DNA of 15,788 nt from Dehalococcoidales bacterium (GTDB lineage Bacteria > Chloroflexota > Dehalococcoidia > Dehalococcoidales > RBG-16-60-22). Of this stretch, positions 8,560-15,181 are shown piece by piece; position 1 is the stretch's first letter, and every line of letters starts with the position of its first letter. Location: the NCBI GenBank assembly GCA_030628245.1, contig DAOVRI010000011.1, positions 1 to 15,788 on the forward strand, written 5' to 3'. The notes beneath the pieces are model-generated. The model had not been told where the DNA came from. It saw nothing but the letters and a program-made list of their open reading frames with translations, and ran no database searches. The position numbers were made by a program, and so were the translations under genes.

Positions 8560-8618
8560 GGAAGCCGAAAGGTTGTTTCTCGCCCTGATTGAGTTACGAA
8601 AATACAGGCACACTTTAT

Positions 8619-8662
8619 TTGACATTTACGATAGCGGCGACCATAATTATAGAAGTTTTCTA
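8619..8662 (+). promoter_or_regulatory. Predicted sigma70 promoter of the UGSC selenoprotein gene, with a palindrome at the start site
   Basis: A perfect -35 TTGACA (8619-8624), a 17-bp spacer and -10 CATAAT (8642-8647) drive the plus strand. The inverted repeat TAGAA-GTT-TTCTA (8650-8662) sits on the expected start site and may be an operator. About 65 nt of AT-rich leader with no obvious structure follows, up to the ATG at 8724. Confidence 0.55.
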
Positions 8663-8723
8663 ATTTCATTCTTCTACTATTATGTCTGCAGTGGGGGGAA
8701 TTTTTTCAATAAAGGAGTAATTA

Positions 8724-10499
8724 ATGAGTGAGAATAAGGTTGAACTAAAACTGCTTAACCCCCGGGGTGTGATAGAGGCCAAACCGGTGTCCGCACCCAA
8801 CCCCCGTGTTACGGACCTGGCGGGCAAGAGAGTCGGCCTGTACTGGAACAACAAACCGGGCCTGGATAACTTTTACAAGGTATTCGAGGAACTCCTCAAA
8901 GAGCGATACCCTACCGCAACCACCACCTGGCTGCGGGGCGCATTCCTAATCAGGGACGATGATGCCGAGGCCTGGCTGCCGGAGATAGACACCTTCGTTT
9001 ATGGGGTCGGCGACTGAGGGTCGTGCACATTTGTCGGCGTGGCCGGCACGGTATTACTGGAAAAAATGGGGAAACCCGGCATGTTTATCAACTGCACCAC
9101 CTTTGAAGACGACGCCAAATCGGCATCGGCGGATAACGGAATGCCGGGTTTGCGTCGCGTGAAAATAAGCTCGGAGGACTTTTATAAGCTCCGCGGCGAC
9201 GTCGAGACGGTCAGGCCGCTAGTAGAATCCGTCTTTGATGATATCGTAGACGCCCTCATCGAGCCGCTGACGCCCGAGGAGACAGGGCCATCGCAGGGTG
9301 AAGAAGAAGCAGGCCCGGCCGAGGTTACCGTTGTGGCGGAGTCCTATCCGGCCGCCGCCGAGGAATTCAATGATATCTTCCTGAATAACCGCTGGGGTGA
9401 CGGTCTGCCCCTGGTACCCCCTACCCCGGAACGCGTCCAGTGGATGCTCTCGGGGACAAAGCGGTCTCCCGATGAAGTGTTAGGCAAGATTAATCCCAAG
9501 CAGGGAATCGCCACGATTGAGAAGATAGCTATCAACGCGGTAATGGCCGGAGCGAAGCCGGAGTACCTGCCGGTGGTAATCGCCGCCATGGAAGCCCTGG
9601 CGGACGAGGACTTCGATGACCTTCATATCCTGGCTTCGGCGGGGTCGTTCAATCTCCTGACAGTAGTCAGCGGGCCGATTGCCAGAGAAATCGGGATGGA
9701 GGCCGGGATAGGCTTCATGGGACACGGCTGGCGGGCCAATAACACCATCGGGCGGGCGATACGGTTATCCACGCTCAACATCGGTCAGACCTGGCCGGGA
9801 AAGAACGACATGGCGCTGACCGGACGCGTATCACCGCACACCTTTTTTACCTTCTGCGAGGCCGAAGACTTCAGTCCGTGGGAACCCTACCACGCCAGCC
9901 GAGGTTTTAAGGCAGACGAAAGCTGCGTAACCGTAGGCTCAATCCACGGCGAAAGCCAGCTAAATCACTTCTACGGCGGGATGATTGGCACCTGGACGGC
10001 CGAGGGAGTCCTCGACAGGATGGTCGAAGACCTGGTAAGGACAGACCGCCGCGGCTACCTCATGTGGGGGACGAAGGGAATAGGCAAATACCTCGGCTCC
10101 GGCGGAGGGGCGTTGAACCACATGATAATCCTCTTCCCGGAACTGGCCGCCGAACTGAAGAAAATGGGATTCGACCAGAAGGGCCTGCAGGACGAGATTT
10201 ACCAACGAACGTCGGTATCTTACGACGACCTCAATGCGGCTGAAAGAAAAAGCCTGCAGACCGCGATGGAACTGGGGGTTATTCCCGCCGACCGTAAAGA
10301 CGTGTTCGCCGCCGCCCTGAAACCGGGAGGCAAGGTGCCGGTTCTGGTTTACCCGGAGAACCTCCACTTCTTCGTGGCCGGCGGCGCGCCGGGCTGCGCG
10401 TTCTCTTTCAACTACTACCGGATACCCCCGTATAACCGCACGGCGCTTATGACGAAGCTGGTAACCGGGGCCGCTCTCACTAAAGCCGGCTCAGCTTAA
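8724..10499 (+). CDS. UGSC-family selenoprotein with in-frame UGA (Sec98), fused to a large C-terminal domain
   Basis: One reading frame runs from the ATG at 8724 (AAAGGAG six nt upstream) to 10499, interrupted only by TGA at 9015-9017. Read as selenocysteine, it gives 591 residues and the motif GVGD-U-G-S-C-T at 94-102, the signature of the UGSC (seleno)protein family. Residues about 30-185 are the UGSC domain (KRVGLYWNNKPG, then a Rossmann-like alternation and INCTTFEDD). An acidic Gly/Pro linker follows at about 186-207. Residues about 208-585 form a second domain beginning NNRWGDGLPLVPPT, with INAVMAGAKPEY, RANNTIGRAIRL, FCEAEDFSPWEP and a terminal APGCAFSFN. Sec98 and Cys101 form a plausible U-x-x-C redox pair. 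No signal peptide or membrane helix is seen. The reaction catalysed is unknown to me. A SECIS-like hairpin follows the UGA. Confidence 0.85.
9022..9050 (+). promoter_or_regulatory. Bacterial SECIS-like hairpin downstream of the UGA
   Basis: GTCGGC (9033-9038) pairs with GCCGGC (9042-9047), five Watson-Crick pairs and one U-G wobble, closing a GUG loop at 9039-9041. An outer CGT/ACG pair (9022-9024 with 9048-9050) is separated by a bulge. The loop begins 21 nt after the UGA and has G in its first position, as expected for bacterial SECIS elements read by SelB. Folding was done by eye. Confidence 0.6.
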
Positions 10500-10515
10500 G
10501 CAAAGGAGTTATAAA

Positions 10516-10662
10516 GTGCCTGACTGGGATGCCGTTATCATCGGCGGGGGGCCAGCCGGTCTGACCGCCGGGTTGTGCTTAAGTCGAGGCAACTGGCGTA
10601 CCCTTCTTATTGAGAAGGAAAGCGTCGGCGGCTATATCATGAACGTGGAATACGGTGAATAG
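10516..10662 (+). pseudogene. N-terminal remnant of an FAD-dependent (thioredoxin reductase-like) oxidoreductase
   Basis: A GTG at 10516, preceded by AAAGGAG seven nt upstream, opens 48 codons ending in TAG at 10660. The peptide has the dinucleotide-binding fold start VIIGGGPAGLTAGLCLSR, then TLLIEKESVGGYIMNVE, as in thioredoxin reductase-like flavoproteins of about 300 residues or more. Homology stops at about residue 44, so roughly 85% of the enzyme is missing. It lies 16 nt after the selenoprotein stop and overlaps the start of the methyltransferase frame, so it may still be translated and serve in coupling. Whether the peptide does anything is unknown. The position suggests that the ancestral selenoprotein operon included a flavin reductase, but that is inference. 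Confidence 0.75.
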
Positions 10663-11893
10663 CCCTACGGAGACAGACAAGCTGATGGATGAGGATGTTT
10701 ACTTCCATAAAACCGTGACTTTTCGCGCCTGGAAACAGAGCCTCCGGTTCAGAACGTCACAGGAGCTGTTCAGCAGCCACGACATAGACACCGGCGCCAG
10801 GTTCCTCCTGCGCACTATCATTGAGGCCGACTATGACCGGCCGCAGCGTATTCTCGACCTGGGATGTGGCTACGGCCCTGTGGGACTAACGCTGAAGAAT
10901 ATGCACCGCGACAGCACGGTGCACATGGTCGACCGCGATGCCCTGGCTGTCGAATACTCACGCCAGAATGCGGAGCTAAACGGACTGGCCGGCGTGGACA
11001 TTTACGGCAGCCTGGGTTACGACGATGTGAAACGGACGGACTTCGACCTTATTATCGCCAACATCCCCGGCAAAGCCGGCGAAACGGTCATCGCTTACCT
11101 CCTGCGGGAAGCCGGTCACTATCTGGCGCCCGGCGGGCTTGCGGCCATAGTGGTGGTGGCCCCGCTTGAAGCGACCGTTTCTGAAATTCTGGATGAAACA
11201 CCCGGAGTCGAAGTTATTCTCAGGCGTACCAGGTCCGGCCACGCTGTCTTTCATTACCGGTTTACCGAGGAAACTATTTCCCCGAAGCCGGATAAGAGCG
11301 CCCTGGAGCGCGGCATTTATCATCGGGAAAACGTAAAAATACGCTTTGGCAGCCTGGAGTACGTTATGCAGTCCACCTACGGCCTGCCCGAGTTCGATTC
11401 TCTCAGCTACGGCAGCGAAATGCTGGTGAAAGCCTTTACTAATATAAAAGGCAGGAATATACACAACAGCGTTGTATTCAACCCGGGGCAGGGTCACGTG
11501 GCGGTCGCTCTATGGAAGCTCTTGCGGCCGGAAAACATAGTCCTCGTTGACAGAGATTTGCTGGCTCTCAGGTGTTCCAGACTCAATCTCACCCTGAACG
11601 AGTGCCCTCCGGAGAGAATCAGCATCTCACATCAGGTCGGCATCGACTCTCAAAATAAAGAGAAGGTCGACCTCTTTGCCGGGGTGCTGAGGGAAGAAGA
11701 GGGCAGAAACGCCACCTTCCTGACGCTCAAGCAGGCGGCTGAGCAGCTTTCCGCCAGCGGGATGATAGTGGTGTCGGCAGGCTCGACGGCCATCACTCGA
11801 CTCGTCACTTACGTGGAGTCGCCGGGACAGCTTCGCATCAGGACACGGGAGCGGTGGCGGGGCAACAGCCTCCTGGTGCTGGAGCGCGCCTGA
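10655..11893 (+). CDS. Tandem-domain class I SAM-dependent methyltransferase (RsmC/MTS-like)
   Basis: A 412-residue protein made of two repeats. Domain 1 (about 25-205) has FRTSQELFSSHDIDTGARFLL, motif I DLGCGYG (68-74), MVDRDALAVEYSRQN and the motif IV position NIPG (136-139). Domain 2 (about 222-410) repeats the layout with MQSTYGLPEFDSLSYGSEMLV, a degraded motif I NPGQGHVAV and LVDRDLLALRCSRLN. MTS-family enzymes such as RsmC methylate guanine in rRNA and use NPP(F/H) at motif IV; here the second position is Ile, so target or activity may differ. RsmC also has two domains, but there the first is the degenerate one. The start could be GTG 10655, overlapping the upstream stop, or ATG 10685 (residue 11) with GGAG 12 nt before it. 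Probably cotranscribed with the selenoprotein. Confidence 0.85.
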   Translation: MNSPTETDKLMDEDVYFHKTVTFRAWKQSLRFRTSQELFSSHDIDTGARFLLRTIIEADYDRPQRILDLGCGYGPVGLTLKNMHRDSTVHMVDRDALAVEYSRQNAELNGLAGVDIYGSLGYDDVKRTDFDLIIANIPGKAGETVIAYLLREAGHYLAPGGLAAIVVVAPLEATVSEILDETPGVEVILRRTRSGHAVFHYRFTEETISPKPDKSALERGIYHRENVKIRFGSLEYVMQSTYGLPEFDSLSYGSEMLVKAFTNIKGRNIHNSVVFNPGQGHVAVALWKLLRPENIVLVDRDLLALRCSRLNLTLNECPPERISISHQVGIDSQNKEKVDLFAGVLREEEGRNATFLTLKQAAEQLSASGMIVVSAGSTAITRLVTYVESPGQLRIRTRERWRGNSLLVLERA

Positions 11894-11933
11894 CTGTTAT
11901 ATAGTCGCCTCCCGACCCCGAAAGCTAAAATGC

Positions 11934-11980
11934 TATAATTATGGGTAACGACCCATGTGTAACACATTTACCGGAGGAGG
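11934..11980 (+). promoter_or_regulatory. Control region of the FMN reductase pseudogene: -10 box, two stacked palindromes and a ribosome site
   Basis: A perfect -10 TATAAT (11934-11939) has no convincing -35. It is followed by the inverted repeat ATGGGT-AACG-ACCCAT (11941-11956) and, sharing its last two bases, ATGTGT-A-ACACAT (11955-11967). GGAGGAGG at 11973-11980 is the ribosome site, nine nt before the ATG. The palindromes look like operators at the start site. Confidence 0.45.
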
Positions 11981-11989
11981 GTAATATAC

Positions 11990-12180
11990 ATGCAAATTCT
12001 AGTGCTATCCGGAAGCAGGAACCGGGAAGGACAGACAGCCCGGGTGATAAACGCTGTATGCCAAGGGTATTTCCGATGCCGGAGGTAATTCGGAATGCCT
12101 GCTTCTGACGGAACAAAAACTGGAACGCTGCCGCCAGTGCGATCCCGACGGCTGGGAACTCTGCCGCTTCATCGGGGCGA
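11990..12180 (+). pseudogene. Frameshifted and truncated NADPH-dependent FMN reductase / flavodoxin-like protein
   Basis: From the ATG at 11990 the frame reads MQILVLSGSRNREGQTARVI, the flavodoxin-fold FMN phosphate loop (GSxRxxGxT), but hits TAA at 12086 after 32 residues. Dropping one base, most likely the extra T near 12057-12059, restores AVAKGISDAGG, a CLLLTEQ strand and CRQCDPDGWELC, which match iron-sulfur flavoprotein/FMN reductase proteins. Homology ends near 12180, where the conserved continuation is missing and sequence opposite the next gene begins. So there are two lesions: a +1 insertion and loss of the C-terminal two thirds. The promoter-like region and ribosome site remain. 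Recent inactivation is likely; a sequencing error could explain the frameshift but not the truncation. Confidence 0.75.
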
Positions 12181-12200
12181 TGCGTGAAACGCCGGCAGCG

Positions 12201-12830
12201 TTATTTCATGCTATCGATCATATAACCGGCGGCAAGCCGGACGCCTATTCCCGGAACCAGACTGCACTTCTCAAAACCTTTCTCCGCCGCAAAGGTCGCC
12301 ATCTCCGCGTCGCTCCTGCCGGGATTCAGCCTTTGCCCGACTGTCACCTTTTCTATTATGTCAGTGCAATGCTTAAAACCTATTTTAGCTTCGAAGTCGG
12401 CAATAAAATTCCGGGCAGCCGCCATACCCTGTTTCATCCCTTCAGGGCCGGGTTTCCCATAACGTCCGAAAAAGAGTCCGAAGTTAACCATACTACCGGT
12501 GATACCACCACATAAATCACCGGTACTACCGATGCCGGGGAATAGAGCCAAGGCTTGAAGAACCTCCATGCTGCCCTGACCGAACTCTTCCATCAGGGCG
12601 AGCGCCGTGCCCTGGGCACAGTTCTTTAAAATAAAGTTATATTCCTCAGCCCGCTGCTGAACGCGGTCGAGTATCTGCTCCCGGTTGGCCAGCATCTCTT
12701 TCGCGTCAAGCTTCTTCTTGGGGATTCCCTCCGCAAACAGTTTATTAACTCTGGCCTGAATAGCGTCCACATCCCATTTTCTTTCGGCCAGTTCGTCCAC
12801 CTTTTTCTTTAAAGCCGCGTAGTCTGCCAT
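12201..12830 (-). CDS. C_GCAxxG_C_C family protein (putative redox protein)
   Basis: A 209-residue soluble protein. A charged helical N-terminus (1-65) precedes the family landmarks: Cys71 (KNCAQGT), the GCAxxG-like segment CGGITG from Cys107, Cys155 (FKHCTDII) and Cys189 (EKCSLVPG). This spacing matches the C_GCAxxG_C_C family, whose conserved Cys residues suggest a redox or metal role; some relatives accompany redox enzymes. The GCAxxG motif is altered (GG for GA). It starts at ATG 12830, with AAGGAGG ten nt upstream, and has its own promoter. It lies downstream of the ccm cluster on the same strand and converges with the FMN reductase remnant, whose truncation point is about 20 bp past this gene's stop. 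No clear terminator remains. Confidence 0.82.
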   Translation of the reverse strand: MADYAALKKKVDELAERKWDVDAIQARVNKLFAEGIPKKKLDAKEMLANREQILDRVQQRAEEYNFILKNCAQGTALALMEEFGQGSMEVLQALALFPGIGSTGDLCGGITGSMVNFGLFFGRYGKPGPEGMKQGMAAARNFIADFEAKIGFKHCTDIIEKVTVGQRLNPGRSDAEMATFAAEKGFEKCSLVPGIGVRLAAGYMIDSMK

Positions 12831-12869
12831 TATTTGGTCGCCTCCTTTTTAGCCTCTTCTAAGAAAACA

Positions 12870-12898
12870 AGTATAACATGATTCGTACCCGTTTTAAA
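12870..12898 (-). promoter_or_regulatory. Predicted promoter of the C_GCAxxG_C_C gene
   Basis: On the minus strand a -35-like TTTAAA (12893-12898), a 17-bp spacer and -10 TATACT (12870-12875) lie in the 74-bp gap after ccmD. No terminator is seen between ccmD and this promoter, so read-through from the ccm cluster is also possible. Confidence 0.45.
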
Positions 12899-12904
12899 TA
12901 TATT

Positions 12905-13042
12905 TTATTTATCCGCTGATTCTTTCAACATATCGATTTGCCGCTGCAACCTTCGCTGCTTCCGCTGCACATATAAGATATAGCCGAAGACAACGGCCCA
13001 GATAACGGTATAGGCCGCTAAAAGATACCCTAAATTCTCCAT
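12905..13042 (-). CDS. ccmD: CcmD-like small membrane protein
   Basis: A 45-residue gene directly after ccmC. The product has one membrane helix at about 5-24 (LGYLLAAYTVIWAVVFGYIL) followed by a basic, coiled-coil-like cytoplasmic tail (QRKQRRLQRQIDMLK). That is the plan of CcmD, which releases holo-CcmE from the CcmABC complex in system I cytochrome c maturation. GGAGGA lies about nine nt before the ATG at 13042, and the ccmC stop is 14 nt upstream. Size, topology and position together make the call; sequence identity in this family is always low. Confidence 0.82.
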   Translation of the reverse strand: MENLGYLLAAYTVIWAVVFGYILYVQRKQRRLQRQIDMLKESADK

Positions 13043-13056
13043 AAATAGTTATCCTC

Positions 13057-13737
13057 CTATTCTGCCTTCATACTCCTCAAACGTTTGATATCCGCCTCCA
13101 TGGTCTTCAGTCCGGCACTCTGAATAACCAAGAGGATATACAATACGGTAAAAGCGGCAATGCACACCAGCAGGGTCATGAGCATCGGAGGTGTGAGTCC
13201 GCCTTCAAAGATAATGGCGGTCGGATGCTGTGTCCGCCAGAGGTTCACCGTGATAAAGACAATGGGCACGTCGATGAATCCCACAATGCCTATCACCGCA
13301 CTGTACCTGGCAGCCCTGGCCGGTTCGGTGGCAAAACTGCGCACCAGAAGATAGGCGATGTAAATCAGCCAGAGCACCAGTGATGTTGTCAGGCGGGCAT
13401 CCCAGGTCCACCAGATTCCCCAGACCGGTTTCGCCCATATTGGCCCCGTAATCAAGACCAGCGTGGTGAAAATAACCCCGACCTCCACCGAAGCGCAGGC
13501 GATAGCATCCCACTTTATCTCCCGTTTCCAAAGGTAAAGAATACTCGAGAGAAATGTAATGAAAAATGCCAGGAAACTGACCCAGGCAACGGGTACGTGA
13601 AAATAAAATATGCGCTGTATTATGCCGGTATGTTTCTCGGTAGGTACATAGACGAAGACCATACATAGAGCGGCTACCATCAGGGCGAAGCCCAGCCCCC
13701 ACAATATGCTATTTCTCAGGGTATGATTGCCATTCAT
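13057..13737 (-). CDS. ccmC: CcmC haem-handling protein of cytochrome c maturation
   Basis: A 226-residue protein with six predicted membrane helices. It carries the tryptophan-rich WWD domain PVWGIWWTWDAR (about 104-115) on the outer face, flanked by the two haem-ligand histidines His47 (FYFHVPVAW) and His171 (RTQHPTA). CcmC presents haem to the chaperone CcmE. Length and helix layout are close to CcmC rather than the longer CcsA. It sits between ccmB (29-bp gap) and ccmD. The only SD-like GGAG before its ATG lies in the palindrome CTCCAATTGGAG (13749-13760), 11 nt upstream, and could be partly masked. Confidence 0.93.
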   Translation of the reverse strand: MNGNHTLRNSILWGLGFALMVAALCMVFVYVPTEKHTGIIQRIFYFHVPVAWVSFLAFFITFLSSILYLWKREIKWDAIACASVEVGVIFTTLVLITGPIWAKPVWGIWWTWDARLTTSLVLWLIYIAYLLVRSFATEPARAARYSAVIGIVGFIDVPIVFITVNLWRTQHPTAIIFEGGLTPPMLMTLLVCIAAFTVLYILLVIQSAGLKTMEADIKRLRSMKAE

Positions 13738-13766
13738 ATAAATACATACTCCAATTGGAGAGTTTA

Positions 13767-14441
13767 CTACTCCTCCACCACAAATTCAAAGACAAGCGTG
13801 GCTACTACCAGATAAATAATATCAAAGGCGATTAATATTTGTAGCCATGTTAACATGTCTCCCCAGGGTCCGCCAGCCAGCACCGGTCCGGTAGCCTTGA
13901 CGGCGGAGACAATCACCGGAACAACCACGGGCAGAAAAAGCACCGGGAGCATAATATCCCGCGCGCGGGTGTTTACGGCTAGAGCCGAAAAAAGCGTGCC
14001 CACGGCGGCAAAGCCCAGAGTGGCCAGTATAATAATAAGGGCAAGTCTGGGCAAGAAAATGGGCAGGTTAAAAAGGGCCAGAAATATTGGCGTTATCACA
14101 AAAGCCACCGCCAGCATAAAGGTGAAACTGCCTGCCAGCTTCCCCCAGTAGATGACGGCGCGGTCCACGGGACAGAGCATCAGCCCCTCCAGACGCGAGT
14201 TCTCCTTCTCCACGGCGAAGATACGGTTAAGACCGATTACCCCCCCGAAGGTTAAGGCCACCCATAAAATGCCGGGAGCTACCATTTCTGTTACTTCAAG
14301 CCCCGCACCGAAGGTAAAACCGAAAATCACCAGCACCAGCAAAGCAAAGACAAGCACCGAGACAATAATCTCCTTGGTTCTGAGCTCTGTCAGCATGTCC
14401 TTCCAGAAAATGGCGAAAATTTTGGTAAATGTTTTATTCAT
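13767..14441 (-). CDS. ccmB: CcmB, membrane subunit of the haem maturation ABC complex
   Basis: A 224-residue, very hydrophobic protein with six predicted helices, the normal CcmB size. It has the FAIFWKDMLTELRTKE opening and the ENSRLEGLMLCPVDRAVIYWGK cytoplasmic segment that contacts the ATPase. With CcmA it forms the ABC unit that powers release of holo-CcmE. The ATG overlaps the ccmA stop by ATGA, indicating translational coupling. Confidence 0.93.
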   Translation of the reverse strand: MNKTFTKIFAIFWKDMLTELRTKEIIVSVLVFALLVLVIFGFTFGAGLEVTEMVAPGILWVALTFGGVIGLNRIFAVEKENSRLEGLMLCPVDRAVIYWGKLAGSFTFMLAVAFVITPIFLALFNLPIFLPRLALIIILATLGFAAVGTLFSALAVNTRARDIMLPVLFLPVVVPVIVSAVKATGPVLAGGPWGDMLTWLQILIAFDIIYLVVATLVFEFVVEE

Positions 14442-15181
14442 CTGCCTGTTTCCGTGTACCGGTCATAAATTTGCCGAAAATTCACCTCACTTATCGCTTC
14501 TCTGGTGGCCTGGTAAACGACCTTGCCCCGGTCGAGTATGACAATACTGTCCCCCAGTTCCAGTCCCCTCTCCAGATTATGGGTGGTCATCACCACCGTC
14601 CGGCTACCGGAATTGATACTTCCTAAAATATCTCTTACCATGGCGCTGGCATGCGGGTCGAGGCCGACGTCCGGCTCATCGAGGAAAAGGATTGAAGGAT
14701 TATGGAGAACGGCGCGAGCGATGGAGGCCCTCTGCTGCAAGCCGCGCGAGAGCGTGCCTGCCCGGTCGTGGAGGCGGGACTCAAGCTGCACCCAGGCTAT
14801 CACTTCCTTAATTCGTTTCTCTAAATCGGCGACATCGTACATCTTTCCGTAAAATTTGAGGTTTTCGAAAACGGTAAGGTTGTCGTAAAGAAAGGTTTGA
14901 TGGCTGACCAGACTTATCTTGTGCCTGATTTGTGCCGATTTATCGCGGATATCGATACCATCCAGCCACACACTACCGGCGGAAGGCTTGACCAGAGTCG
15001 ATAGTATTTTCAGGAGGGTTGTTTTTCCGGCGCCGTTAGGGCCGAAGATGACAAGAGACTCATTTCGGGTCACCTTCAGGTCGATGCCCCTGAGGGCACG
15101 GTGCTCCCCGAAAGATTTTTCCAGACCCCGGGCTTCAATAGCCCAGGTAGAGGCAACCGGTATATCCTTATTCATCGCCAC
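14438..15181 (-). CDS. ccmA: CcmA, ATPase subunit of the haem maturation ABC complex
   Basis: A 247-residue ABC ATPase with Walker A GPNGAGKTT (47-55), a variant signature LSRGLQQR (144-151), Walker B FLDEPDVGLD with Glu169, and the switch His201. Placement next to ccmB and ccmC identifies it as CcmA rather than a general ABC-2 exporter ATPase. The start may be GTG 15181 (AAGGAAG ten nt upstream) or ATG 15175, two codons later. Either overlaps the end of the upstream gene, by 14 or 8 nt, so the genes form one operon. Confidence 0.92.
   Translation of the reverse strand: MAMNKDIPVASTWAIEARGLEKSFGEHRALRGIDLKVTRNESLVIFGPNGAGKTTLLKILSTLVKPSAGSVWLDGIDIRDKSAQIRHKISLVSHQTFLYDNLTVFENLKFYGKMYDVADLEKRIKEVIAWVQLESRLHDRAGTLSRGLQQRASIARAVLHNPSILFLDEPDVGLDPHASAMVRDILGSINSGSRTVVMTTHNLERGLELGDSIVILDRGKVVYQATREAISEVNFRQIYDRYTETGR

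Noticed and set aside
9039..10499. A separate gene starting at GTG 9039
   Set aside because: It is in frame with the upstream ORF, its start lies inside the SECIS-like loop, and GGCGAC-TGA-GGG gives the UGSC motif only if the UGA is read through. No Shine-Dalgarno precedes this GTG.
10660..10662. TAG read-through (pyrrolysine) in the oxidoreductase fragment
   Set aside because: Sequence after the TAG shows no oxidoreductase homology and soon meets another stop in the same frame, so truncation explains it better.
12180..12515. Plus-strand open frame continuing from the FMN reductase second frame
   Set aside because: It runs antisense to the C_GCAxxG_C_C gene and loses flavoprotein homology at about 12180.
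13205..13702. A 165-codon alternate minus-strand frame inside ccmC
   Set aside because: It overlaps the well-supported WWD-domain protein in another frame and lacks any known motif.
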